This document shows, piece by piece, positions 1 through 9,461 of a stretch of DNA of 64,000 nt. Numbering within the stretch: position 1 is the first letter of the stretch; every line of letters starts with the position of its first letter. The notes beneath the pieces were generated by a model. That model made no database searches. It worked only from the letters and a program-made list of their open reading frames with translations, and had not been told where the DNA came from. A program made the position numbers and the translations under genes. The stretch is taken from assembly GCA_028679185.1 (NCBI GenBank), contig JAJRBZ010000046.1:1-64000 (forward strand), written 5' to 3'. The DNA is from Methanoregula sp. GTDB taxonomy: Archaea; Halobacteriota; Methanomicrobia; Methanomicrobiales; Methanospirillaceae.

Positions 1-53
1 ATCTGTGCATTTTTCTTGATGAGTTCCATCCTCGTGGGGTTAACCTGTTCCAT
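1..53 (-). CDS. atpD: A-type ATP synthase subunit D, N-terminal fragment (runs off window)
   Basis: Reverse strand reads MEQVNPTRMELIKKNAQ, the typical A/V-type subunit D start, just after atpB. Confidence 0.8.
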   Translation of the reverse strand, partial: MEQVNPTRMELIKKNAQ

Positions 54-56
54 CGC

Positions 57-1454
57 TCATCCCTTTCTGAACGCCGGGTGATACTTCTGGATGTATTCCC
101 GTTTTATCCGTTTCAATTCTTCTTCCGGCAGCATGGACATGAGATCCCAGCCGATCTCCAGCGTCCTTTCAAGGCTCCGGTTTTCGTCAGCCTGCGTGAT
201 GAATTTCTTTTCGAACTCGTCTGCAAATTTCAGGTATTTCTTGTCCAGTTCTGTTAATGCTTCTTCACCGACGATCGCGACCAGCCTCCGCAGGTCTCTC
301 CCGTAGGCATATGAGGCATAGAGCTGGTCCGCCACGTTCCTGTGATCCTCCCGCGTCTTTCCCACACCGATGCCGAGGTTCATGAGCCGGGAGAGACAGG
401 GAAGGACGTCGATGGGCGGGTTTGCGCCCCTCCTGTACAGATCCCGCGAGAGCACGATCTGTCCTTCGGTAATATAGCCGGTGAGATCCGGCACCGGATG
501 GGTGATATCATCGTCGGGCATGGTCAGGATGGGGATCTGGGTGATGGACCCTTTTGCCCCCTTGATCCTTCCGGCACGTTCGTATATGGATGCAAGGTCT
601 GTATACATGTAACCGGGATACCCTCTTCTTCCCGGGACCTCCTCCCTTGCCGTGGAAATCTCCCTTAACGCTTCACAATAGTTGATCATGTCCGTCAGGA
701 TTACAAGGACGTGGAGGTTGTGGGTAAACGCGAGGTATTCTGCAACGGTCAGGGCGCACCGGGGAGTGGCGATCCTCTCGATGGTCGGGTCATCAGCAAG
801 GTTCATGAAAAAGACAACGCGTTCAAGGGCACCCGTCCTTTCAAAATCATCCATAAAGAACGATGCTTCTTTATAAGTGATCCCCATGGCGACAAAGACC
901 ACCGCAAAGTTCTCCCCTTCCCCGCGGACTTTTGCCTGTCGCGCGATCTGGGCTGCAAGCTTGTTTGCAGGCAGACCGGCACCGGAGAATATCGGGAGTT
1001 TCTGACCCCTGACAAGAGTAGTTAATGCGTCAATAGTGGACATCCCTGTCTGGATGAAGTCTGCTGGTTTGTCCCTCGCATACGGGTTGATAGGCATCCC
1101 GTTGATATCCAGACTTGTTTCCGGGATGATGTCGGGGCCTCCATCACGGGGCTTTCCCACCCCGTTCAGGATCCTCCCAAGCAGGTCAATAGACACATCT
1201 ATTGTCGGCGGTTTGCCGGTAAACCGAACCCGGGTCTCTTTATTATCGATTCCGCTGGTACCCTCAAATACCTGGATCACCGCAAGGTCCCGCGAGATAT
1301 CCAGTACCTGCCCTGTTCTCACTTGGCCGTCAGGAAGAGTGATCTCTGCGATTTCACCATAGGAGACCCCTTTAACAGACTGGACGAAAATCAAAGGCCC
1401 GGAAACATAGTTGACCGTCTTGCACTCTTTTGTCAGCAGGCTGAACGGTTTCAT
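57..1454 (-). CDS. atpB: A-type ATP synthase subunit B
   Basis: 465 aa; non-catalytic subunit motifs ([47 protein letters not shown]). Confidence 0.97.
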   Translation of the reverse strand: MKPFSLLTKECKTVNYVSGPLIFVQSVKGVSYGEIAEITLPDGQVRTGQVLDISRDLAVIQVFEGTSGIDNKETRVRFTGKPPTIDVSIDLLGRILNGVGKPRDGGPDIIPETSLDINGMPINPYARDKPADFIQTGMSTIDALTTLVRGQKLPIFSGAGLPANKLAAQIARQAKVRGEGENFAVVFVAMGITYKEASFFMDDFERTGALERVVFFMNLADDPTIERIATPRCALTVAEYLAFTHNLHVLVILTDMINYCEALREISTAREEVPGRRGYPGYMYTDLASIYERAGRIKGAKGSITQIPILTMPDDDITHPVPDLTGYITEGQIVLSRDLYRRGANPPIDVLPCLSRLMNLGIGVGKTREDHRNVADQLYASYAYGRDLRRLVAIVGEEALTELDKKYLKFADEFEKKFITQADENRSLERTLEIGWDLMSMLPEEELKRIKREYIQKYHPAFRKG

Positions 1455-3190
1455 CTTTCCACCTCCACTCCAGCGATATTCTTATCGATCTCCCCGATGA
1501 GATCCTTGATTTTGCTGACATCGGCCAGTTCCTTCATTCTGCCAATCTCCTGCTTAAACGGCAGTTTCAGGATTTTGTTCAGGGCAACTCCCCGGTTCAT
1601 CGCTTCACTCGTCCGATTATAGAAGTTGAGGATCACCCTGAGCATCCAGTACTGCTTCTCCAGCGGGCAGAAAGAGTCGATTTCATGATAGGCACTCTGC
1701 TGGAGGAAATCTTCCCTGATCATTCGTGTAACCTCCAGTATTGCCTTCTCACTCTCGGGCAGGGCATCAGGACCGACCAGCTGCACGATTTCCTGTAACT
1801 CGACTTCTTTCTGGAGCAGGTACATGGTCACGTCCCGCATCTCTTTCCATTCATCAAATCCGCTTTGCAAAAACCAGTCCTGAATACTGTCGAGATAGAG
1901 AGAATAACTTTTTATCCAGTTCACCGAAGGGAAATGTCTCCTGTACGCAAGACTTGTATCCAGTGCCCAGAACGTCCCGGCAATTCTCAGCGTATTCTGG
2001 GTGATGGGCTCTGAGAAATCGCCTCCCGGTGGGGATACCGCACCGACAATGGTAATGGATCCCAACCGTTCATCTGACCCAAGGCAGACAACCCTGCCGG
2101 CACGCTCGTAGAACGCCGCAAGTCGCGTAGCAAGGTAGGCGGGATAGCCTTCTTCGCCCGGCATCTCCTCCAGCCTGCCCGAGACTTCCCGTAATGCCTC
2201 GCCCCATCGTGATGTGGAGTCAGCCATCAGCGCGACGTCATATCCCATGTCCCGGTAGTACTCTGCCATGGTGATTCCCGTATAAATCGAAGCCTCCCGG
2301 GCTGCCACCGGCATGTTCGACGTGTTTGCAATCAGGATCGTTCTCTGGATAAGGGGCATCTTCGTCCGCGGATCCACAAGTTCGGGGAATTCTGTCAGGA
2401 CATCCGTCATTTCATTTCCCCGCTCCCCGCAACCGATATACACAACGATCTGGGTATCCGACCATTTTGCAAGTGTCTGCTCCGCCACCGTCTTTCCCGT
2501 ACCAAAACCACCGGGAATCATGGCGGTCCCCCCCTTGGCGACCGGGAACATGGTATCAAAAATTCTCTGCCCGGTGACAAGGAGCGAACGAGGGTCCTGC
2601 TTTTTCCTGTAGGGTCTCCCCCGTCTCACCGGCCATTTCTGCAGCATTATTATGGGAGTATCGTCATCGAGAATGCAGACTGGCTCTTCGACGGTAAACG
2701 CACCGCTGCGGATCTCCCTGATGGTTCCGGAGACAGTGGGAGGAACCATGATCCTGTGCTCTATATTGTACTCCATTACCGTCCCAATTATGTCTCCGCC
2801 TGAAACCCTATCTCCCTTTTTTGCGGATGCGATAAAATCCCACTTCTTTTCCATATCAATACCGGAAACAGAAATTCCCCGGGATATGAAACTGCCACTT
2901 CTCTTGACCAGCAATGGCAGTGGCCTCTGTATGCCGTCATAAATCGAGGAGAGGAGCCCTGGGCCAAGCTCAACGGAGAGGGGCGTTCCGGTGTTCACAA
3001 CTTTCTCGCCAATTTTCAGGCCTGATGTGTCCTCATACACCTGGACAACCGCCAGATTCCCGTCAAGGCGTATGATCTCCCCGTTCAGCTCCTCGGTACC
3101 TACTTTCACTACGTCATACATTTTCGAGCCCCTCATCTGGTCCGAAAGAACCACAGGCCCCGAAATTCTCGATATAACTCCCGCAATCAT
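1451..3190 (-). CDS. atpA: A-type ATP synthase subunit A (catalytic)
   Basis: 579 aa; P-loop [41 protein letters not shown]. Confidence 0.97.
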   Translation of the reverse strand: MIAGVISRISGPVVLSDQMRGSKMYDVVKVGTEELNGEIIRLDGNLAVVQVYEDTSGLKIGEKVVNTGTPLSVELGPGLLSSIYDGIQRPLPLLVKRSGSFISRGISVSGIDMEKKWDFIASAKKGDRVSGGDIIGTVMEYNIEHRIMVPPTVSGTIREIRSGAFTVEEPVCILDDDTPIIMLQKWPVRRGRPYRKKQDPRSLLVTGQRIFDTMFPVAKGGTAMIPGGFGTGKTVAEQTLAKWSDTQIVVYIGCGERGNEMTDVLTEFPELVDPRTKMPLIQRTILIANTSNMPVAAREASIYTGITMAEYYRDMGYDVALMADSTSRWGEALREVSGRLEEMPGEEGYPAYLATRLAAFYERAGRVVCLGSDERLGSITIVGAVSPPGGDFSEPITQNTLRIAGTFWALDTSLAYRRHFPSVNWIKSYSLYLDSIQDWFLQSGFDEWKEMRDVTMYLLQKEVELQEIVQLVGPDALPESEKAILEVTRMIREDFLQQSAYHEIDSFCPLEKQYWMLRVILNFYNRTSEAMNRGVALNKILKLPFKQEIGRMKELADVSKIKDLIGEIDKNIAGVEVER

Positions 3191-3195
3191 GACCC

Positions 3196-3516
3196 CTACC
3201 TCCTTATCACGATATTATACCCGATTGCCCTCTGCAGCAGCCGTTCGATGTAACTTATTCTCTCGAGCCCTTTTATTCTGGCGGGAATCGGAATAATGAT
3301 CGGCCGGTATGTCTTTTCGATTTTTTCCAGCAGTTTTGCGTCCAGTGCTGCCATGAAATCTTCGCTTATCGCAACGATTCCCGTATCGTCCTTATATATC
3401 AGGGGGGGTATGATCTTCCTTGCCTCATCCAGATTTGATACCTCGAGTACATCCACACCGGCAAGCCTGAATCCCGGTGCCGAATCGGGATCGGTGACCA
3501 CGACAAACCTATACAT
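3196..3516 (-). CDS. atpF: A-type ATP synthase subunit F
   Basis: 106 aa, operon position between C and [12 protein letters not shown] motif. Confidence 0.9.
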   Translation of the reverse strand: MYRFVVVTDPDSAPGFRLAGVDVLEVSNLDEARKIIPPLIYKDDTGIVAISEDFMAALDAKLLEKIEKTYRPIIIPIPARIKGLERISYIERLLQRAIGYNIVIRR

Positions 3517-4570
3517 AAATCAATTCCTCCCGGATTTCTTTTTCTGTTATGTCGGCAGTCTTGCACCTCGCAATGATTCTGATATTGGTGATCTCGTTAT
3601 ATTTCGCCCAGACATACCCGACTGCAACGGCAATACTCAGCGGATCACCGAGAAACCTGCTGATCCCTCGTTTAATCAGATATTTTTCGAGTTCTTTTTC
3701 AATTACTGATATCTTTTCTGTCCTGAACACATGTGCAGGAAGTTCCGAGAGGAAATTGTAGGGCGTGGTGTCAAGAAACTTGATCGCTCCCTCAAGTGTC
3801 CCGGTCCGGATCATAGTAATCAGTCTTTCGATATTCAGTCTTTGACCGCCAGTGATCAGGAAAATTTCTGCCTCTTCAATATCGATTCTGTCCCTTATCA
3901 TAGTCAGGACATTTTTGATATTGGTCACATCAATCTCCATGGTTATCATATCCAGAAGGATGCGATCATCATAGGATTTTTCGCTTAATTTGTCTAATGC
4001 ATTTTCAAAGTAAAATTTGTCAATGGCATACTCAAGAACAGACAGATCCCTCTTTTCAGAGTATTCCTTAAAATTCCGGGTTAATGGTTTTGCATATTCG
4101 ATCCCCCATGTTGCAAGGAGATCGATGACCGCCTTGACATCCGGCTGTTTGATCAGCTCAATAAGTGTGGTATCATCCAGTTGCCCTGCCGGGACAAGGC
4201 ATTCGACGATCTCCGCTGATGTCAAATGGATATTCTTTCCCCGGAGAATGGTTTTGATGTTCTGGATATCCCACCGGCTCAGCAGAATTTTTATGTGCTT
4301 TTCAGCAGGATCTCCCTCCATGAACCTTAATATTTTCCTGAATGCATTGGTGAAATCCTTCCGTAAGGCAACCTCGATACACTTAATCCCGGAAAACTGG
4401 ACGGTTGCCTTTTCTATCTCCTCTTTATAAGGAGTATTTTCCAGCTCAGCAATGATGGATTCAACGTCGGGTTTGAGGATCAGGGTTTCAAATACGGGAG
4501 GAGTGAGCAGGCGACTTTTCATGCCTTTTATCCGGGCATTGGCATAATCAAACTCCACTCTGACCACCAT
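3509..4570 (-). CDS. atpC: A-type ATP synthase subunit C
   Basis: 353 aa; VAVGYVWAKYNEITNIRIIARCK C-terminal signature. Confidence 0.93.
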   Translation of the reverse strand: MVVRVEFDYANARIKGMKSRLLTPPVFETLILKPDVESIIAELENTPYKEEIEKATVQFSGIKCIEVALRKDFTNAFRKILRFMEGDPAEKHIKILLSRWDIQNIKTILRGKNIHLTSAEIVECLVPAGQLDDTTLIELIKQPDVKAVIDLLATWGIEYAKPLTRNFKEYSEKRDLSVLEYAIDKFYFENALDKLSEKSYDDRILLDMITMEIDVTNIKNVLTMIRDRIDIEEAEIFLITGGQRLNIERLITMIRTGTLEGAIKFLDTTPYNFLSELPAHVFRTEKISVIEKELEKYLIKRGISRFLGDPLSIAVAVGYVWAKYNEITNIRIIARCKTADITEKEIREELIYV

Positions 4571-5144
4571 AGAGCGTAGTAAATATTTCTGGTTTTAAAA
4601 ATGCCTTTGCCTTCTCAAATCTCGATTCTATCGTGTTGAATACGATGAACCTTCCATCCTTTGTGCTCGCGTTCAGACCTCCTGCACAGGTAATATCGGT
4701 AATTATGTCGCAGTTCATTTTAAGTTCGGACAGCAATTTTTTACAGAGGTTCTCATCCCTTTTATCGATATGCAGCTGGATTTCTTCCCCTTCCAGCTCC
4801 AAAACCACCTCTTTTACCATTTTTCTGAAATTGTTCTCGTAATCTGCACGCGATCGTGCTGATGAGAGAATTTTTTGGGCTTCAAAAAAGGCTTTCTTAT
4901 ACACTTCATCTTTGGTTTGGGTAAACTGCATCCGGGTTTCTTTGTTGATCTTTGCAATTAATTTGTTACGTTCGGCTTCTACAGTTTTTTTGACTGCATC
5001 CAGATGCTTCTTTTTGATTGCCTCGTCCTTCCCTTCCGCCTCTCTTCGTATCTCCTCCGATTGCCTGTATGCCTTTTTTTTCAATTCCGTAATGGTTTCT
5101 TCGGCATTCACCTCAACTGCCTCAATCAATTGTTCAATCGCCAT
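4548..5144 (-). CDS. atpE: A-type ATP synthase subunit E
   Basis: 198 aa; coiled-coil N-terminus, GGLNASTKDGRFIVFNTIESRFEK C-terminal signature. Confidence 0.92.
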   Translation of the reverse strand: MAIEQLIEAVEVNAEETITELKKKAYRQSEEIRREAEGKDEAIKKKHLDAVKKTVEAERNKLIAKINKETRMQFTQTKDEVYKKAFFEAQKILSSARSRADYENNFRKMVKEVVLELEGEEIQLHIDKRDENLCKKLLSELKMNCDIITDITCAGGLNASTKDGRFIVFNTIESRFEKAKAFLKPEIFTTLYGGQSGV

Positions 5145-5290
5145 CGCATCACCAACCCATTCACTATTCTTTCCGGACCAGTACTGTTATATTCGAATTC
5201 CTCAATAAGTTCGCAGTTCCGCCAAACGACCGATATGACATGTATTTGTACGTCATGGCAGATTTGACGGTTCTATCCCAACCATGACAT

Positions 5291-5593
5291 TCACACGAGC
5301 ATGATCATCATCATTGCAGCAACCACGAAACCTAATATGACCATGGTCTCAGGAATTGCCACCAGCACCACCATGAGACCGAATGCCTCAGGTTTTTCCG
5401 CAATGGTTCCGGCACCGGCGGATCCAATTTTTGATTGTGCAATTCCTGTTCCCAACGCTCCAAGTCCAAATGCAATTCCAGCTCCGATAGGAATACCCCA
5501 ATCCACCATGTTTACCACATCCTCTTTTTTTGTGTGTTTTATGATATAATCCTGATTAAAAGTTCTCAATCTGCTGTACGGAATATTTATCAA
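5291..5593 (-). CDS. atpK: A-type ATP synthase subunit K (c ring), single hairpin; start probably MVDWGIPIG
   Basis: Two TM helices; GTGIAQSKIG (helix 1) and IPETMVILGF (helix 2 carboxylate). Confidence 0.93.
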   Translation of the reverse strand: MINIPYSRLRTFNQDYIIKHTKKEDVVNMVDWGIPIGAGIAFGLGALGTGIAQSKIGSAGAGTIAEKPEAFGLMVVLVAIPETMVILGFVVAAMMMIMLV

Positions 5594-5614
5594 ACCCGTA
5601 GGATGATCCCGTGT

Positions 5615-7546
5615 TCATTTCACGGTTTCATCCTCCTTTTCCTTTCTGAACGGTTTGTACATCGTCCCCCCACCCTCAAAGAATTTGGAATTGAACTCCA
5701 CCATGTGCAAACGGAAGGAATGGAGGAACGGGCTGAACATTGCAAGAACGATATTGAGTATATGCAGCATTGCAGCGATAACAAATCCCACCAGTGCCAC
5801 CTCCATCGAGCCGCCAAGTCTGTTCGCCACCAGCGCCAGAACGACTGATGCCATACCGATTGCCATGATACGGGCGTAGGAGAGGATGTTCCCCACGGTG
5901 CTCATAATCTCGAATACCCCGAAGAATCCGCCGCCATAGATGATCAGTGGAATTGCAATGATGATCATCACGAGTCCTGGTTGAACAAGGATCTCCGGTA
6001 TCATCTTCGCCGTTGCGGTGATGACAACGAGCAGCCCGGTGATCGCAACCATCATCCCGGCTTTTTCAATTGCATGTTTTTTGCTCTTCTTTGCCAAGGA
6101 ATTGATGATTCCCAGACTGAGACCGAGGAATACGTGGAATACTCCTATGGCAATCGCAAGGATGAGGACGGGCACCAGTGCATCAACCCTGTTCCAGGTG
6201 ATACCAGCGATTGTTAAGGGATGGATCCAGCCCATCATTTCTCCGAAATCGCCGAAAAATTCGCCGTAGAGCACGCCAAAGAATATGCTCGGGATAGATG
6301 AAAGGATCAGGATGTTCATCAGGTGCTGAAGCCAGATCTCCGTTTTATACTTTTTTTTCATGAACGCGGCAAACACAAGGATGATTGCACCGTACGCGAT
6401 ATCCCCGACCATGAGACCGAAAAAGATCGGGAAGAAGATCGCAAGAATCGGACTCGGATCCACCTCCCGGTATTTGGGCGGACTGACGAGCGCCATGAGA
6501 AATTCAAAGGGTTTTACGATCGCAGGGTTGTCGTAGAAGGTAGGTGCTTCGTCCATTTTCTCCGGATTCACATCGAGTTCATTGACAATGACCCGGGTTC
6601 CGAAGATATTGTTCAGTGCTTCCTTGGTGCGTTGCAGGTATTTTTTGGGGATCCAGCCCTGGATTACAAAGGTGTACTGCGTCTGACCGAATTTGCCGAA
6701 TACACTTGCTTCGTCGTTCCTGTCCTGAAGCACTTTTTTGAGCACTACAAGTTCCTGGTACCATTCTTCGGATAGTTTCCCCCGCTTCTCGTCGATAACT
6801 GCCATCTCACCGATTGATTTCGCCTTCTTTGCGGATATGAGCTGAAGAATTTCACTGAAGGGCTTACCAAGATACTCAGGTGGCAACCGGACCTCATTGA
6901 CATTCTGGGAGAAGATGAGTGAGTGCACGGGCTCGGAATATCTTTTATTGAACACGATGACCGCAGCAATAGTCAGCTCATCTATATCCGCAGAAATTAA
7001 TTCAAACTGGTTTTTTGTTATATCTGCCAGCGCATTTTTGACAAGGTCCAGAACTTCCCTGAACTCCCGCTGAATGAGAATCACGGTGACCTCAAAACCT
7101 TCTAAAATCGGCAATTGGCTTTCCAGTGGCAGAATTTTTTTAATTATTTTTTCGTACCTGTCCAGCGCGTTGAGGGTAAACTCCAGATCACTCTTGTTGG
7201 TGGCGAGTTCCTTTGTGGTCGATTCGAGTTCCTCAATCACGTGATTTGTCCAAACAACAAGGTCCGGGAAGCTTTTTTTCTGTACCTCATCATAAATCAG
7301 GGACTGCTTCTGGATATCATCCTTTATTTTGGGGAGAGCAAGTAAAATGCCACCTGTCTTCACGAGAATATTTGCAATTTCCCCCCCTTTTTCGATTTCC
7401 ATCTTCCTGATAAGTGTTTCTCCGACACGAATTGTCTTGGATATATCCTCAAGCTGGACAGTTCCCGTGTGGTACAGGACGTCGACTACGCTCTGAAGAT
7501 CTTTTTTTGGCCCCAGTACCTGAACCTTTTTCATCTTCTGAAGCAT
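5615..7546 (-). CDS. atpI: A-type ATP synthase subunit I (a)
   Basis: 643 aa; FFPIFFGLMVGDIAYG, NILSYARIMAIGMASVVLA motifs. Confidence 0.95.
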   Translation of the reverse strand: MLQKMKKVQVLGPKKDLQSVVDVLYHTGTVQLEDISKTIRVGETLIRKMEIEKGGEIANILVKTGGILLALPKIKDDIQKQSLIYDEVQKKSFPDLVVWTNHVIEELESTTKELATNKSDLEFTLNALDRYEKIIKKILPLESQLPILEGFEVTVILIQREFREVLDLVKNALADITKNQFELISADIDELTIAAVIVFNKRYSEPVHSLIFSQNVNEVRLPPEYLGKPFSEILQLISAKKAKSIGEMAVIDEKRGKLSEEWYQELVVLKKVLQDRNDEASVFGKFGQTQYTFVIQGWIPKKYLQRTKEALNNIFGTRVIVNELDVNPEKMDEAPTFYDNPAIVKPFEFLMALVSPPKYREVDPSPILAIFFPIFFGLMVGDIAYGAIILVFAAFMKKKYKTEIWLQHLMNILILSSIPSIFFGVLYGEFFGDFGEMMGWIHPLTIAGITWNRVDALVPVLILAIAIGVFHVFLGLSLGIINSLAKKSKKHAIEKAGMMVAITGLLVVITATAKMIPEILVQPGLVMIIIAIPLIIYGGGFFGVFEIMSTVGNILSYARIMAIGMASVVLALVANRLGGSMEVALVGFVIAAMLHILNIVLAMFSPFLHSFRLHMVEFNSKFFEGGGTMYKPFRKEKEDETVK

Positions 7547-7552
7547 ATCGCC

Positions 7553-7882
7553 CTACTCCAAGGAAACAACTTTTGCGATTTTATCTATTGCTGAGGGTAA
7601 ATTGCGTTCGCCCTCTGTCTGGACCGATAGCGCCTGTTGGGTGCTCTGATTTCTGAGTTGCTCACTTTCTTTTTTCAATCTCTCCATTTCTTTTTCAAAA
7701 TATTCCTGGGCAGCCTTTTTCCCCTCTCTCTCTGAGGTCTCAATCATTTCCGAGGCTTCTTTTCTCGCACTGATAATGATCTCATCGGCTTCCCTTCTTG
7801 TCTCATCAATTTTGATGCTGATCATCAGCTCTTTTTCCCGGATTTGCTGCAATAACGATTTTTCTTCTGTCATCTGCAACAC
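7553..7882 (-). CDS. atpH: A-type ATP synthase subunit H
   Basis: 109 aa coiled coil directly upstream of atpI. Confidence 0.88.
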   Translation of the reverse strand: MLQMTEEKSLLQQIREKELMISIKIDETRREADEIIISARKEASEMIETSEREGKKAAQEYFEKEMERLKKESEQLRNQSTQQALSVQTEGERNLPSAIDKIAKVVSLE

Positions 7883-7885
7883 CTG

Positions 7886-8056
7886 TTATAATCCCCGCAT
7901 TTTTTTTGATTGTAATGTCAGACCATGATTCTGGCGGCAATTATTGGTTGTAACACTTTTTTCCTTTGGGTTCTGCCGTGCTTCGATAACCCGCTCCCGG
8001 CAACGGTTAACTGCCCCTTTTTTCAGTTTGTCAATAAGTTCGGTCATATTGTTCAT
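7886..8056 (-). CDS. Putative 56-aa ORF immediately upstream of atpH, unknown function
   Basis: My translation: MNNMTELIDKLKKGAVNRCRERVIEARQNPKEKSVTTNNCRQNHGLTLQSKKMRGL; stop lies a few nt before the atpH start; below the ORF-track length cutoff. Confidence 0.35.
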   Translation of the reverse strand: MNNMTELIDKLKKGAVNRCRERVIEARQNPKEKSVTTNNCRQNHGLTLQSKKMRGL

Positions 8057-8144
8057 AATAGGAAGAAATCAAGTATGGTCAATGTCAATACTCCTATTCC
8101 AAAACGATAAATGTTTCTATTTTCCCATTCTGCTTGATAAAGGA

Positions 8145-8185
8145 CGTATTTTATGAATATTTTATATAATTTATATAAATAAAAA
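8145..8185. promoter_or_regulatory. AT-rich promoter region upstream of the A-type ATP synthase operon
   Basis: tattttatgaatattttatataatttatataaataaaa; TATA-like on both strands. Confidence 0.45.
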
Positions 8186-8373
8186 GAGAGGTATGGTCCA
8201 ATTTATGGACTGAATATCGCAGAGATATAAAATTTTTTCAACTATTCAGCCAATCCGATGGGCACTCACAGATGTGAATGGATTCCCCCAAAATGCGCTA
8301 GAAAGCGAGGCGAGGACCGGCCGTTCATTCTTCTTTTCTGTTCATTGATTAAGCGATTGATACATCATCAAAT

Positions 8374-8383
8374 CTTTATATAG
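8374..8383 (+). promoter_or_regulatory. Archaeal TATA box for orphan K gene (predicted)
   Basis: ctttatatag about 190 nt upstream of the predicted start. Confidence 0.4.
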
Positions 8384-8431
8384 TAGTTCACGCTATTGTG
8401 ATATACACCCATCTGATAACTGAAGAAACCT

Positions 8432-8475
8432 AAGCAACTGAAGAACGATACCCAAGCAACTGAAGAATGATACTC
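8432..8475 (+). repeat. Two tandem 22-bp imperfect repeats (plus partial third upstream) in leader of orphan K gene
   Basis: aagcaactgaagaacgataccc / aagcaactgaagaatgatactc, with preceding aactgaagaaacct. Confidence 0.85.
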
Positions 8476-8568
8476 AAACAGGCAATACGATTCCATGATG
8501 ATGGGACACTATTCGGGAGCCTCAAAGGAGGCTGAAGATATCAAGAGAATGATTTGGAAGTGGTATGT

Positions 8569-8784
8569 ATGGTCGATGAATGGGCAAAGCCGATCGGGGC
8601 CGCTCTCGCATTTTTGGCAGGTGCAATTGCCACTGGCTGGGCACAATCCAGAATTGGTACAGCAGGAGCCGGGACTATTGCAGAGAAACCGGACACGGCA
8701 GGCGTTCTTATCATAATGGAGGCTATTCCGGAGACGATGACCATCCTGGGATTCGTTGTTGCGGCGATAATTATGCTCATGTAA
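8569..8784 (+). CDS. Orphan A-type ATP synthase subunit K paralog (c subunit)
   Basis: MVDEWAKPIGAALAFLAGAIATGWAQSRIGTAGAGTIAEKPDTAGVLIIMEAIPETMTILGFVVAAIIMLM; clear homolog of the K subunit at 5291-5593. Confidence 0.92.
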   Translation: MVDEWAKPIGAALAFLAGAIATGWAQSRIGTAGAGTIAEKPDTAGVLIIMEAIPETMTILGFVVAAIIMLM

Positions 8785-9218
8785 CAGGTGTTTAGCTCAT
8801 ATAGAATAGTATCTATACCTCCTATACTTCGGGTAATGTTAATAGTGTAAAGTACCAATCCAGCCTCTAACTATTTTCTAACAGGAGTAGGATTCTCCGT
8901 ATCTAAATCATATCAGAATCGTTGCGATAATCGTACCTCCGGATATATTCAGCGAGATACGGCTCAAACCGGGTTGTTCAACGATAGAATTAGAACCCTG
9001 TGACATGAGGAAAAAACGAATGATCCTATTTTATTCATCTCTTGTTAATCTCAGTGGTAACTTGTGAGGGGTGAAATCATACTGCAATTAGAGCAATCTT
9101 CCACTACTCATATTGCAAAACTTTTTTGAATTGCATTTTGGATATGCATTTTTACCCTTTTTAACTCCGTAAATATTTCCTGGATCCAGGGGCTAAAATA
9201 GTACATTACCTTTTTTCT

Positions 9219-9341
9219 TCAGCGGAAGTCAAGGCAGGGCCCTCTTCCACATTCCTGACAATGTGCATCCCGGCAGGTCAGGACATCCTCTCTGATTGCA
9301 GGATACCTGCATCCATTCAACGGATCATGGGCATCATGCAT
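9219..9341 (-). CDS. Putative 40-aa cysteine-rich small protein
   Basis: My translation: MHDAHDPLNGCRYPAIREDVLTCRDAHCQECGRGPCLDFR (5 Cys); below the ORF-track length cutoff. Confidence 0.45.
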   Translation of the reverse strand: MHDAHDPLNGCRYPAIREDVLTCRDAHCQECGRGPCLDFR

Positions 9342-9461
9342 TCAGGTGATGAGACATCCCGGAACTATTAAATATCGTAAACTGAAGTTATTGTTCAAAA
9401 GAGTCCCGGCCATTTCCCTTGTCTGCTGCCAGAGCAGGAATGGATTGCGGTGTGATGACCC

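Noticed and set aside
8432-8475. Repeats near the orphan K gene as a CRISPR array
   Set aside because: Direct 22-bp copies abut with no spacers and only 2-3 units; no cas genes in the window
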